NCBI GenBank assembly: GCA_030646295.1
Contig: JAUSND010000016.1
Span: forward strand, 248,001-312,000
Source: Moraxellaceae bacterium
GTDB taxonomy: Bacteria; Pseudomonadota; Gammaproteobacteria; Pseudomonadales; Moraxellaceae
Reading direction: 5' to 3'
Length of the DNA stretch: 64,000 nucleotides
The translations under genes were made by a program, and so were the position numbers. This document shows, in pieces, positions 8,884 to 17,073 of this stretch. Under the pieces are notes generated by a model. That model was given only the letters and a program-made list of their open reading frames with translations, searched no databases and had not been told where the DNA came from. Within the stretch, counting starts at the first letter, position 1. Every line of letters begins with the position of its first letter.

Positions 8884-10986
8884 TTACACATTCCCGATAA
8901 ACAGTTGTCGCAGCACCTTTTCCTTAAGGGACTCCGGATGATCCAGTTGCAGGCGCTCCAGCCAGGCGGCAGGTACTTCCTTGTTTTCCGTCATGCTGGT
9001 GACCAGTGCTTTCACCAGCTGCAAGGGATGTTCGGCACTTTCCTTCATGCGCTGGAGAATGCGGATGATGGCAAGTTCCTCTGGTGTAAAGTCAGAGCCA
9101 AAGGGAAAGTCCGGGAGCAGGTTCTCTTTGTTAAGGGATGCCAGGCGGTCTTTCATGGTCTCGGGAAGATTATGCTGGAGTGCCTCGGGAATCTCGTATG
9201 AGGGCTCTATTTTGCCGGCAGCCCTCGCCTGGGCAAGGAGCTCCGGCTGGAAACGGGAGTCGCTTATGGCCAGCAGACGCTTGATGATTTCACTGTCGGT
9301 CTGACCGCGTAGGTCAGCGATGCCATATTCGGTGACCACGATATCGCGAAGATGCCGTGGAATCGTGTTGTGGGCGTAATTCCAGACAATGTTCGATGCG
9401 GTTTCGCCATTGGTCTGTCGCGTGGCGCGCAACATGAGGATCGAGCGGGCATCGGGAAGTGCATGTGCCTGGGCGACAAAGTTGTACTGGCCACCGATGC
9501 CGCTGACCAGCTTGCCGGAATCAAGGCCATCCGATACCGCTGCGCCGAGCAGGGTGACCATCATGCAGGTGTTTACAAAGCTGGTGTCCTTGCGCTGCGC
9601 GGCGGCCAGTGACTCATGTCCATACAGCTGGTTGATGTAACTGATGCGAGTCATGTTGATGCCGGCTCGGCGTTCCGGTGTCAGCTGGTGCAGTTTTTCA
9701 TAAAAGTCGCGGGGGCCAAGGAAGAATCCGCCATGCATGAATACGCCACCCTTGAGTCTGGTGCCGAGGCAGTGTTGCTGGATGGCGGCATATACTTGTG
9801 CTGAGTTCAGGGTGTTACCAATCTGCTGCCCATCAATCAGCAGGTGATTACCATGAAGGGTAACTTCTTCCTTGAAGATGCCGAATTTCTTGAGAAATTT
9901 TACATCATCGGTGTTTAGCGTTTCGTTGATTACCCGAGCCTCAAGCAGGGCAGGAAGAGTGTTTTCATCAATGGTGGAGGAAAGTTTTCCTGCATTGAGC
10001 AACTGTTGCAGGCGCGCGTCGTCAAATACCTCGCGGCGCAGGATGCCTGCATCAATCAGGGCCATGAAGCCGTTCACGAACATCTCGGAGCAGCCATAAA
10101 GCCCCTGCCTGAACGGGGCGAGGTTGTCTTCGGGTGCACCCATCTTGCGACAGGCCGTTGCGTAGGCATCGTTGTGGCGGTCACGCAGAATGAGCGCGTG
10201 AGCAATGGCATCGCCCAGCGAGCCAATGCCGATCTGCAGGGTGCCGCCATCCTTGACCAGGGTGCTGACATACATGCCAATCGCATAGTCAGCCTGGGTG
10301 ACCTTCATGTTTGGTGCAGAAAAAACGGTGTGGGTACAAGCCGGGTCATTGACGATTGCATCAGCCATGACTTCATCAATGATGGCGCCACCCTCCATGA
10401 ACGGAAGCTCGTGATTGACCACCAGAATGACGTAGGCTTTTTGTCCTTTTGCCTTGAGCAGGTCGAGTGCATCCAGCGTGACATCCGGATTGCAACTCAG
10501 TGAGTATTCGGTTCGTCCACCCCGTTCGCGAACCGCAACGGCCTGTGCCAGCACATTGACGCCCTGGATCAGCATGTCGCGGGCGGCATGGGTATAGTTG
10601 CTGTTCATGTAGTTCTGTTGCGCATAGTCATTGCGCAGGTAGTCACCGGACTTCAGGAAAAACTCGATCACATCGATATTGGATGGCAGTTGGCCCTTGT
10701 GCCTGTCCTGCACATAATCGAGATCGGGGTAGTTGCCGAAAACACGGGCAACAAACGGGTCGAGAAAGCGGGACTCCATGTCACTGCTGGCTTTGGGTTT
10801 TTCCAGTGACAGGGCCGTCAGGATTTTCAGCTTGAGTCCGGGATTGGCTTTTGCCCGTGCATACAGGGCGTTCACCAGCGGATTGGGTTTTCCTATCCCC
10901 AGCGGAATACCCAGTACCAGGCGTGGACCCATGCGGGTGATTACATCATCCAGGCAATCATCGATACGGCTGAAGTGGCGAGTCAT
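8884..10986 (-). CDS. Acetyl-CoA hydrolase/CoA-transferase family protein, long form
   Basis: A 700-residue member of the acetyl-CoA hydrolase/transferase (Cat1/SucCoA-transferase) superfamily; typical members have about 500 residues. The N-terminal half (MGPRLVLGIPLGIGKPNPLVNALY) and a transferase core (ALRDRHNDAYATACR region) are followed by the C-terminal signature SGIGGQYNFVAQAHALPDARS and RATRQTNGETASNIVWNY. The final 100 or so residues are an alpha-helical extension. It likely moves CoA between short-chain acids such as acetate and succinate or hydrolyses acyl-CoA; the substrate cannot be set from sequence. AAGGA lies a good distance before the ATG. It appears monocistronic. Confidence 0.85.
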   Translation of the reverse strand: MTRHFSRIDDCLDDVITRMGPRLVLGIPLGIGKPNPLVNALYARAKANPGLKLKILTALSLEKPKASSDMESRFLDPFVARVFGNYPDLDYVQDRHKGQLPSNIDVIEFFLKSGDYLRNDYAQQNYMNSNYTHAARDMLIQGVNVLAQAVAVRERGGRTEYSLSCNPDVTLDALDLLKAKGQKAYVILVVNHELPFMEGGAIIDEVMADAIVNDPACTHTVFSAPNMKVTQADYAIGMYVSTLVKDGGTLQIGIGSLGDAIAHALILRDRHNDAYATACRKMGAPEDNLAPFRQGLYGCSEMFVNGFMALIDAGILRREVFDDARLQQLLNAGKLSSTIDENTLPALLEARVINETLNTDDVKFLKKFGIFKEEVTLHGNHLLIDGQQIGNTLNSAQVYAAIQQHCLGTRLKGGVFMHGGFFLGPRDFYEKLHQLTPERRAGINMTRISYINQLYGHESLAAAQRKDTSFVNTCMMVTLLGAAVSDGLDSGKLVSGIGGQYNFVAQAHALPDARSILMLRATRQTNGETASNIVWNYAHNTIPRHLRDIVVTEYGIADLRGQTDSEIIKRLLAISDSRFQPELLAQARAAGKIEPSYEIPEALQHNLPETMKDRLASLNKENLLPDFPFGSDFTPEELAIIRILQRMKESAEHPLQLVKALVTSMTENKEVPAAWLERLQLDHPESLKEKVLRQLFIGNV

Positions 10987-11083
10987 GTGCTGTCCTTGTT
11001 TTATGCCAGATGCTTTCTGAGTTATTTGAATTGATAGTAGCGGGAATATCGGGGACAGGCAGCTGTGCCAGATCAGTTACTGG

Positions 11084-11548
11084 TTAAAGAATCCCGGCCT
11101 CCAGACCGGCTGCCATTGTCATGCCAAGCTCCTCTGCCTGCCGCAGGAAGTCATCCTGCCAGTCCCCCCGGCAGACAACGGGTTCCTGCACCAGCTTCCA
11201 GCGCAGTCCCGTCAGGATGCTTTCCAGGGCACGGCGCGTGCCGGTGCCATCGTGCCCGGCCCGGATGAGGATGGCGCATGGCAGGCCCTGCTTTTTTTCC
11301 AGTACGGGGTAGTAACTGCGGTCAAAAAAATCCTTGAGGGCGCCGCTCATGTAGCCAAGGTTTTCGGTTGTGCCAAGAATGATGGCATCTGCTGCCAGTA
11401 CATCATCAGGTCCGGCTTCCAGTGGTGGCTTCCAGACGACATTGATGCCCTGGATGTCGGGGTGTCGGGCACCCTTGAGCATTGCCTCTGCCAGCAGGCG
11501 TGTATTGGGGGAGGGGGCATGGGCCACAATCAGTAACTGTCGAGCCAT
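11084..11548 (-). CDS. Flavodoxin-like NAD(P)H-dependent oxidoreductase family protein
   Basis: A 154-residue flavodoxin-fold protein. It begins with the first beta-strand and phosphate loop (LLIVAHAPSPNTRLLAEAM), followed by the flavin-contact loop GTTENLGYMSGALKDFFDRSYYP. The latter pattern is typical of the flavodoxin family that includes WrbA-like and NADPH-dependent FMN reductases. It likely binds FMN and takes part in a reduction of unknown substrate. GGAG sits 6 bases before the start. It begins 12 bases after the stop of the upstream acyltransferase, so the two genes are probably one operon. Confidence 0.8.
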   Translation of the reverse strand: MARQLLIVAHAPSPNTRLLAEAMLKGARHPDIQGINVVWKPPLEAGPDDVLAADAIILGTTENLGYMSGALKDFFDRSYYPVLEKKQGLPCAILIRAGHDGTGTRRALESILTGLRWKLVQEPVVCRGDWQDDFLRQAEELGMTMAAGLEAGIL

Positions 11549-11560
11549 CCTTGTCTCCTG

Positions 11561-12502
11561 TCAGGTCTGGCTTTTTGCCTGTCTGCTGTACGGGTCGGGC
11601 AGGCTTTCGTTGCGCTTGAAGCGTTTGTAGCTCCACTGGTACTGCACGGGGTCAACCGAAATGACGCTTTCAACCGAACGGTTCATCGCTGCCGTAGCCA
11701 TGGCCAGATTGTCATTATAGATATCAGGATCGGGGGCCTCGAAGTAAATCTCGAAACCGTTTTCGACGCGCATGCAGTACATCATCACCGCGCGGGCCCC
11801 CGTCCGCCCGATGAGCTTTGGGACCATGGTCCCGGTCAGGGTATTGATGCCAAAGAAGGGCGCCATGATGCCACCACTGGTTTCCGGGACGTGGTCCGGC
11901 AGCACGGCAGTAAAACCGTTGCGCTTCAATGCCTTGAACACGGCTTTTACGCCACTCTCATCCGTCGACACCATGGTTGCCTTGAGGCGGCCACGGGCTT
12001 GCAGGACAAAGTGATCAACACCGGGATCCTTGCCTGGCTTGTACATGATGACGGGGGCAACATGCAGGCTGAGCCATGCATTCATGACCTCCCAGCTGCC
12101 AAAGTGCGGAACAATGGCAATGGTGCCATGCCCCTCTGCGATGGCATCGTGAAACAGGTGTTCGTTATGGACGCGACGGATGCGCTGCAGGCTGTACTCG
12201 GGGGGCATCCCCCATGACTTGGCAAACTCCATCATGACCTTGCCGGTATGAATGAAGTTTTTCCGGACCCTGTCTGTATACCAGTGCGTGTCATGACCGG
12301 GGTAGGCGAGTTCCAGATTGCGCCGGATCACCCGCGCTGCCCGGCTTTGTGGTGCCTGTGCTGCCAGCCAGCCCAGCGCGCCTCCCAGTGCCTGGAGAAA
12401 GCCCAGGGGAAGGGAGCTGAAAAAGCGCAACAGGCCAAGGTAGATATAGTCCTTGGTACGGAGCTGGCTGGTGCTGGAGATGCTATCGGAAGGTGACTTC
12501 AT
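11561..12502 (-). CDS. Lysophospholipid/lipid A acyltransferase family (LpxL/HtrB-like)
   Basis: A 313-residue membrane-associated acyltransferase. The H-x4-E catalytic motif is seen in VPHFGSWEVMNAW, and later blocks (VLPDHVPETSGGIMAPFFG, PKLIGRTGARAVMMY) match the LpxL/LpxM group. An N-terminal hydrophobic helix (YLGLLRFFSSLPLGFLQALGGALGWLAA) would anchor it to the inner membrane. It could add a secondary acyl chain to lipid A or acylate another lipid. Start set at the ATG at 12502; the track start at 12538 is a TTG with no family support. Whether it is the main lauroyltransferase or a paralogue cannot be told from one gene. Confidence 0.85.
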   Translation of the reverse strand: MKSPSDSISSTSQLRTKDYIYLGLLRFFSSLPLGFLQALGGALGWLAAQAPQSRAARVIRRNLELAYPGHDTHWYTDRVRKNFIHTGKVMMEFAKSWGMPPEYSLQRIRRVHNEHLFHDAIAEGHGTIAIVPHFGSWEVMNAWLSLHVAPVIMYKPGKDPGVDHFVLQARGRLKATMVSTDESGVKAVFKALKRNGFTAVLPDHVPETSGGIMAPFFGINTLTGTMVPKLIGRTGARAVMMYCMRVENGFEIYFEAPDPDIYNDNLAMATAAMNRSVESVISVDPVQYQWSYKRFKRNESLPDPYSRQAKSQT

Positions 12503-12600
12503 GACCGGGACAGGGTAACCGCCATATAAAGGCGTCAAGGATAACAGTCCTGCTTGAGTCAGACACCCTGCCGGAATCAGGCGGTGTACATGGCGTTTTA

Positions 12601-12631
12601 TTGGTGGGCAGGGCGGCCGTGTCGCTATAAT
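12601..12631 (+). promoter_or_regulatory. Putative promoter of miaE
   Basis: A perfect TATAAT lies 31 bases before the GTG start of miaE. The best -35 is TTGGTG at a 19-base spacing, which is long, so the -35 assignment is weak. Confidence 0.35.
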
Positions 12632-12661
12632 CCCGGGCCTGTAAACAGGGCGGAGCCTGCT

Positions 12662-13267
12662 GTGGATTTTCTTGAACCGGTGCGAGCATTTCTGGCGTGT
12701 CCCACGCCGGATCGATGGGTGGAGGGTGCACTCAGGGACATTCCCCTGTTACTGCAAGACCATGCCAATTGCGAGAAAAAAGCCGCTGGCACCGCCATGA
12801 ACCTGCTGTTCCGCTACAGCGAGCGTCAGGAGCTGCAGGTGCTTCTGGCCCAGCTGGTACGTGAGGAAATGCTGCATTACGAGCAGGTACTCGAGATCAT
12901 GCAGGCACGGGGCATCCCCTACAGGCACGTGTCTGCGGCCCGTTATGCAACAGGACTACGCGAGCATGTCCGCCACGGTGAGCCGGATCGGCTGGTTGAT
13001 ATTCTTGTTGTCGGGGCGTTTGTAGAGGCGCGTTCCTGCGAGCGCTTCGAGAAGCTGGCCCCGCATCTGGATGCAGAGCTTTCCCGTTTCTATACCTTCC
13101 TGCTGCGCTCCGAGGCGCGGCACTTTGAGTATTATCTGGATCTGGCCCGCCAGTACGCACGCGAACCCATCGACGAGCGGGTGGCCTTTTTTCGTGCGGT
13201 TGAGGCTGATCTGGTCGAGCGTCCGGATACCGAGGTCCGCTTTCACAGCGGTCCACTGGCCTCCTAG
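12662..13267 (+). CDS. miaE: tRNA-(ms2io6A)-hydroxylase MiaE
   Basis: Non-haem di-iron enzyme that hydroxylates the isopentenyl group of ms2i6A-37 in tRNAs reading U-starting codons. The 201-residue form from the GTG at 12662 matches the family length. The di-iron ligands are in place: Glu in LLLQDHANCEKKAAG, E-x2-H in REEMLHYEQVLEIM, Glu in FVEARSCERFEKLAP and E-x2-H in RSEARHFEYYLDLA. The start is supported by GGAG about 8 bases upstream; the track's start at 12554 would run through the promoter region. The gene converges with the Y-family polymerase and their stop codons share a CTAG. Confidence 0.93.
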   Translation: MDFLEPVRAFLACPTPDRWVEGALRDIPLLLQDHANCEKKAAGTAMNLLFRYSERQELQVLLAQLVREEMLHYEQVLEIMQARGIPYRHVSAARYATGLREHVRHGEPDRLVDILVVGAFVEARSCERFEKLAPHLDAELSRFYTFLLRSEARHFEYYLDLARQYAREPIDERVAFFRAVEADLVERPDTEVRFHSGPLAS

Positions 13268-14511
13268 GTCTTTTTCCGGCTGTTTTTCGATGTATCTGCG
13301 GGCGTGACGGCGTTATGCCCTTCGCGCATGCCGTTGCGCGACCATGCCGGCGATATCACCGGTGCACTGCGCGCATGCGCATTCATGCTGCCACGGTGCA
13401 CCGCAAAGGCGCCGAACTGTCCGTTCACGTTGTCCATCGCCTGATTCACGCTGTCATCCCCGGGCAGGGCAAAGAAGTCCGGTTGCATGCCACTGCGAAC
13501 AGGGGAGGCTGCGTGGATGCGGATCTGCTGTACCACCTCCCCGAACCAGTGTTGCCGCAGGAATCGTTTGCAGAGCCTGAAAATCTCCGCACCGTCACTG
13601 GTTCCTTGTTCCGTGCGCATCCATGCCTGCCGCCAGCCTTCCGGGCAGCGCATGCTGATGTGGTATTCCTGCACTACGTAGCCGTGCCGACGCAGCCGGG
13701 TGGCCAGTTTCTCGGCCATGTGCATGAAAAACCCATGAATTATCGTCACCTCCCGCACTTGCGGCGGCAGGATCTTGCCGTGACTCAGTGATTTCGGTTC
13801 GTGCGTTCGCTGGTCAACGGCAGCCGGATCGCGCCCCTGCGCCATCAGCCAGAGTCGTCGTCCCAGATTGCCAAAGCGCTGTGCCGGCACACTGATCGGA
13901 ATCCTTTTCATGTCGCCACAGCGATAGACGTCATATTGCGCAAAGAACTCGGCGATGCCAGGCCCGATGCCACAGAGCTCGGTCAGGGGGATGTTTGCCA
14001 GCCGCTGCTCGGCGTCGTCCGGATGTATCAGTGTCAGGCCCCCGGGCTTTTCCTGTTTGGCTGCCCATTTGGCTGTCGTCTTGTCACCGCTGATCCCGAC
14101 CGAGCATGACAGCCCCGATGCCTTCAGTACGGTTGCCCTGATCAGGCGCCCAATCGTCTCTGGCTGGTAGCGGTAATAGGCCTGACAGCTGGTCAGATCC
14201 AGAAATGCCTCGTCAACCGAGAAGACTTCCAGCTCCGGGGTGACCTCCTGCAATGCCGTCATGATGCGGTTGGAAATTTCGCTGTAGCGGGCAGGCCGGG
14301 ATACCACCCGGACAAATTCATGGCAGCGTGCACGAGCTTCAGCCCAGGGTGTTCCGGTGCGGATGCCAAGGGCTCGTGCTTCATAGGACGCGGCAATAAT
14401 CGTTGACCCTTGCTCGCCATTCACGACCCCGACGGGGCAGCCCTGCAGACGGGGATTGTCCATCTGCTCCACAGAAGCGAAGAAGGCGTCCATGTCGACC
14501 AGCGCAATCAT
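13264..14511 (-). CDS. Y-family (translesion) DNA polymerase, DinB/UmuC-like
   Basis: A 415-residue error-prone polymerase. Catalytic residues are visible: Asp in ALVDMDAFFASVEQ near residue 7, the Asp-Glu pair in FSVDEAFLDL, and thumb/HhH region LCGIGPGIAEFFAQY. The C-terminal QPDFFAL fits a beta-clamp-binding motif (Q-x-D-x-F) and, with the following DNVNGQFG stretch, resembles UmuC tails more than DinB. No umuD-like gene is adjacent. The ATG at 14511 is chosen because homologues begin just before the DMDAFF block; the track's ATG at 14553 lies inside the LexA box. It is expected to be SOS-inducible. Confidence 0.88.
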   Translation of the reverse strand: MIALVDMDAFFASVEQMDNPRLQGCPVGVVNGEQGSTIIAASYEARALGIRTGTPWAEARARCHEFVRVVSRPARYSEISNRIMTALQEVTPELEVFSVDEAFLDLTSCQAYYRYQPETIGRLIRATVLKASGLSCSVGISGDKTTAKWAAKQEKPGGLTLIHPDDAEQRLANIPLTELCGIGPGIAEFFAQYDVYRCGDMKRIPISVPAQRFGNLGRRLWLMAQGRDPAAVDQRTHEPKSLSHGKILPPQVREVTIIHGFFMHMAEKLATRLRRHGYVVQEYHISMRCPEGWRQAWMRTEQGTSDGAEIFRLCKRFLRQHWFGEVVQQIRIHAASPVRSGMQPDFFALPGDDSVNQAMDNVNGQFGAFAVHRGSMNAHARSAPVISPAWSRNGMREGHNAVTPADTSKNSRKKT

Positions 14512-14543
14512 GCGCCGCCAGCCCCTGGATTGTGATTCATGAA

Positions 14544-14563
14544 TACTGTTCATATGAGCAGTA
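14544..14563. promoter_or_regulatory. LexA (SOS) box upstream of the Y-family polymerase
   Basis: TACTGTTCATATGAGCAGTA matches the gammaproteobacterial LexA consensus TACTGTATATATATACAGTA with CTG-N10-CAG intact and outer TA/TA flanks. It lies 33 bases upstream of the chosen start codon, where it would block transcription. It implies a LexA-based SOS response in this organism, which the window itself does not show. Confidence 0.85.
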
Positions 14564-14738
14564 TCTTTCTGCCTTGTTCAATTTGCAAGGTGCATTGGCT
14601 ATATCCGCCTTTGTTACCAAACGAAATGTTTTTCTGGTTCCGGTGTTACCGGGTGATTCTTGTTGTGGTTCCTTTCGTAACCTTTTGGTCAGCCCTGGCG
14701 ATGAGTGGCTTTTAATAATGAGTGACTGGTTGGTTCCA

Positions 14739-14758
14739 TGATGTGTCAAAACAGATCA
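14739..14758. promoter_or_regulatory. Imperfect dyad upstream of the lipA -24/-12 promoter
   Basis: TGAT-G-TGT-CAAA-ACA-G-ATCA is a dyad with matching TGAT/ATCA and TGT/ACA arms, centred about 90 bases upstream of the candidate -24 element. That position suits a sigma-54 activator. A TGT(N10-11)ACA-type upstream site has been described for Pseudomonas lipase genes, but the spacing here is shorter, so this is only suggestive. Confidence 0.35.
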
Positions 14759-14832
14759 TAAAGAGACGATAAAGGACAAGGCATGGTCAGATGCGGTCAA
14801 TATCGGTGGTTGGCATGGTGTCAGGCACGATC

Positions 14833-14848
14833 TGGTACAGGACTTGCG
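14833..14848 (+). promoter_or_regulatory. Candidate sigma-54 (-24/-12) promoter of lipA
   Basis: TGGTACAGGACTTGCG matches YTGGCAC-N5-TTGCW, with the GG and GC dinucleotides exactly 12 bases apart centre to centre. Predicted initiation is about 80 bases before the lipase start codon. Sigma-54 control of the lipase gene is established for P. aeruginosa and P. alcaligenes. The remainder of the 429-base gap between the polymerase and lipA carries the LexA box and the dyad; I see no gene in it. Confidence 0.6.
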
Positions 14849-14940
14849 AATGTGTTGGGCATTGGAAGTACGCAGTCTCCTCACATTCCGGTACATGCGC
14901 TCAGGCGCATGGCCGATTGATAAGAAAAATGGAGTAAAAA

Positions 14941-15849
14941 ATGAAAAAGGTTCTGGGTCTGGCACTTGTTCTTCTGGCAGGGATTGCACAGGCAGGTGAT
15001 TACACGCGTACACGTTATCCGCTGGTGCTGGCACCGGGTGTGCTTGGTTTTGACAAGGTACTGGGTATCGAATACTGGTACGGCATTCCGGGTGCACTGC
15101 GCAGCGATGGCGCCCAGGTGTACGTAACGTCCGCTTCCGCCTTCAACAGCACTGAGGCGCGTGGTGAGCAAACCCTGAAGCAGGTTCAGGACATCCTGGC
15201 CATTACCGGTGCAGCCAAGATCAACATGATCGGTCACAGCCATGGCGGCTTCTCGGTACGCTATGTCGCCGGCCTGATGCCAACCCGCATTGCCTCCCTG
15301 ACGCTGGTAGGCTCTCCGGTAAAGGGGACACCGGTCGCTGATCTGGTCGGCCAGTTCACTGCCAATCCCACCGTGGGTGGACTTGTGGGCACCATCGGCA
15401 ATGCCTTCTCCTCGTTGCTGACCTCTCTTGCCGGCAACAGCTACAACGAAGACGTTCTGGGATCCATGGCTTCCTTGTCGACCAAGGGTGCAGCAGCATT
15501 CAATGCTACGCACACTGCCGGTGTTCCCGTGACTGCATGTGGTGAAGGTGCCTACTCGGCCAATGGCATGCGCTTCTACTCCTGGGGTGGGACTTCAGCA
15601 ACAACCAACATCTTTGATGCCACTGATGTGCTGTTCGGCACAACCAGCCTCGCCTTTCTGGGCAAGGAGTCCAATGACGGTCTGGTGGGGCGTTGCAGCA
15701 ACCATTTCGGCAAGGTCCTGCGCGACAACTATCCCTGGAATCATGGCGACGAGATCAATCATCTCTTTGGTCTGCGCGGCCTGTTCACTACCGACCCGGT
15801 ATCCGTCTATCGTCAGCAGGCCAACCGTCTCAAGCTGGCAGGTCTCTGA
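14941..15849 (+). CDS. lipA: Secreted triacylglycerol lipase, family I.1/I.2
   Basis: A 302-residue extracellular lipase with a clear signal peptide (MKKVLGLALVLLAGIAQA, cleavage before GDYT). The alpha/beta-hydrolase nucleophile elbow is GHSHGG with Ser near residue 100; catalytic Asp and His are expected in the KESNDGLVG and PWNHGDEINH regions. Two cysteines (VTACGEG and VGRCSNH) match the single disulfide of the family. The oxyanion region YPLVLAPGVLGFDK is conserved. It is secreted to the periplasm by Sec, folded there by the Lif protein encoded next, then exported by type II secretion. GGAG lies about 7 bases before the ATG. Confidence 0.95.
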   Translation: MKKVLGLALVLLAGIAQAGDYTRTRYPLVLAPGVLGFDKVLGIEYWYGIPGALRSDGAQVYVTSASAFNSTEARGEQTLKQVQDILAITGAAKINMIGHSHGGFSVRYVAGLMPTRIASLTLVGSPVKGTPVADLVGQFTANPTVGGLVGTIGNAFSSLLTSLAGNSYNEDVLGSMASLSTKGAAAFNATHTAGVPVTACGEGAYSANGMRFYSWGGTSATTNIFDATDVLFGTTSLAFLGKESNDGLVGRCSNHFGKVLRDNYPWNHGDEINHLFGLRGLFTTDPVSVYRQQANRLKLAGL

Positions 15850-15880
15850 TTACCTGATGTAAAACCGGATAACTGATTAC

Positions 15881-15913
15881 AACAATGGCGGCCCTGGCCG
15901 CCATTGTTGTTTT
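15881..15913 (+). terminator. Terminator-like hairpin between lipA and lif
   Basis: AACAATGGCGGCC and GGCCGCCATTGTT form a 13-bp dyad with a minimal 2-base spacer, followed by GTTTTT. It lies 31 bases after the lipA stop codon and 67 bases before lif, so it probably lets only part of the transcripts continue into lif. Confidence 0.75.
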
Positions 15914-15979
15914 TGCATTCGGCGTGGATACTCCCGACGTCAGTGAAACAACCATAACAATAAAAACATGGGGCAAGGG

Positions 15980-17014
15980 ATGAACAGGAAGGCTATCGGC
16001 CTTGCAGCGGTGGCGCTGCTCTTGATTGCTGGGGTGCTCTACTGGTTTTCCCCGGGTGACGGGGGGACTTCTTCAGGGTCTTATCCGGGTGAGAATGGCG
16101 GTGAGGGCGCGGATGGCATGCGGGCCTCGTCAGTCGCACCATCCAGTTTCAAGACAGGTCTGGAGGGATTGCCGGGCTCGTTGCGCGACACCGAAGTCGA
16201 TGGTGAGTTTGAAGTAGATGCCAATGGTCATCTCAAGATTACCAACGGCATCCGGCGCATTTTTGATTACTTCCTGTCGGCGGTAGGCGAGGAGCCGGTG
16301 GAGTCGATTCTGGCGCGTATCCGTGCCTATATCCGGCACAAGCTGCCTGCGGGGGCGGCGGCGGAAGCCGAAAAAATCCTGGATGGCTATATCGCCTACA
16401 AGCGTGGACTGGAGTCGGTTCAGCAGGTATCGCCGCCCTCGAATGGCCAGATGGATCTGGATGCTGTCCGGTACCAGATGCAGCAGGTTCAGGCATTGCG
16501 CACCCAGTATCTGTCGCCAGAGGTGATATCAGCCTTTTTTGGTGATGAAGATGCCTATGACCGCTACACACTAGCCCGACTGGGAATCATGCAGAACAAG
16601 CAGCTGTCTGCGGCTGCAAGGGCCCAGCAGCTGGCTGCACTGGAGCAGCAGCTTCCTGTTGCGCTGCAGGAGTCGATGAAGGCCATTAACCAGTACCAGA
16701 ACCTGCAGTCGCTGACCGAGGACTGGCAAGCCCGCAAGGGTACGCCTGCCGAGCTGCGCCAGATTCGCGAGAACCTGGTTGGGCCTGAAGCAACGGACCG
16801 TCTGGAAAGCCTGGATCGGGAGCGGAGTGACTGGGATCAGCGCATGACCAGCTGGCTGGGCGAGCGGGCGGCCATCATGACCAATGCCAGTCTGGGTGAG
16901 CAGGATCGGCAGCGGCAGGTCGATGCAGCACGGCTACAGCGTTTCCAGCCGGCCGAGATGGTTCGTGTAGGGTCGCTGGAGCGCATGCACGACCGGGGTG
17001 AAAAGCTGCCCTGA
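15980..17014 (+). CDS. lif: Lipase-specific foldase (Lif/LipB/LimA)
   Basis: Membrane-anchored periplasmic steric chaperone that activates LipA. The 344-residue protein has an N-terminal membrane anchor (IGLAAVALLLIAGVLYWF), a variable Gly/Ser-rich linker, then the folding domain. The essential motif R-x-x-F-D-Y-F-L-S-A is present (RRIFDYFLSAVGE, around residue 92). The remainder is a helical, Gln/Ala-rich extended domain as in known foldases (ERLESLDRERSDWDQRM, LGEQDRQRQVDAAR). Start taken at MNRKAIG (15980) rather than the GTG/ATG four codons earlier; either is possible. Pairing with lipA confirms the role. Confidence 0.95.
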   Translation: MNRKAIGLAAVALLLIAGVLYWFSPGDGGTSSGSYPGENGGEGADGMRASSVAPSSFKTGLEGLPGSLRDTEVDGEFEVDANGHLKITNGIRRIFDYFLSAVGEEPVESILARIRAYIRHKLPAGAAAEAEKILDGYIAYKRGLESVQQVSPPSNGQMDLDAVRYQMQQVQALRTQYLSPEVISAFFGDEDAYDRYTLARLGIMQNKQLSAAARAQQLAALEQQLPVALQESMKAINQYQNLQSLTEDWQARKGTPAELRQIRENLVGPEATDRLESLDRERSDWDQRMTSWLGERAAIMTNASLGEQDRQRQVDAARLQRFQPAEMVRVGSLERMHDRGEKLP

Positions 17015-17028
17015 GCCTCGATCCCCAT

Positions 17029-17059
17029 AAAAAAACCGCCATCAAGTGGCGGTTTTTTT
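17029..17059. terminator. Bidirectional terminator between lif and lpxH
   Basis: AAAAAAACCGCCA and TGGCGGTTTTTTT form a stem around TCAAG, with A and T runs on both sides. It serves the two convergent genes. Confidence 0.9.
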
Positions 17060-17073
17060 ATTCCTTCAGATAC

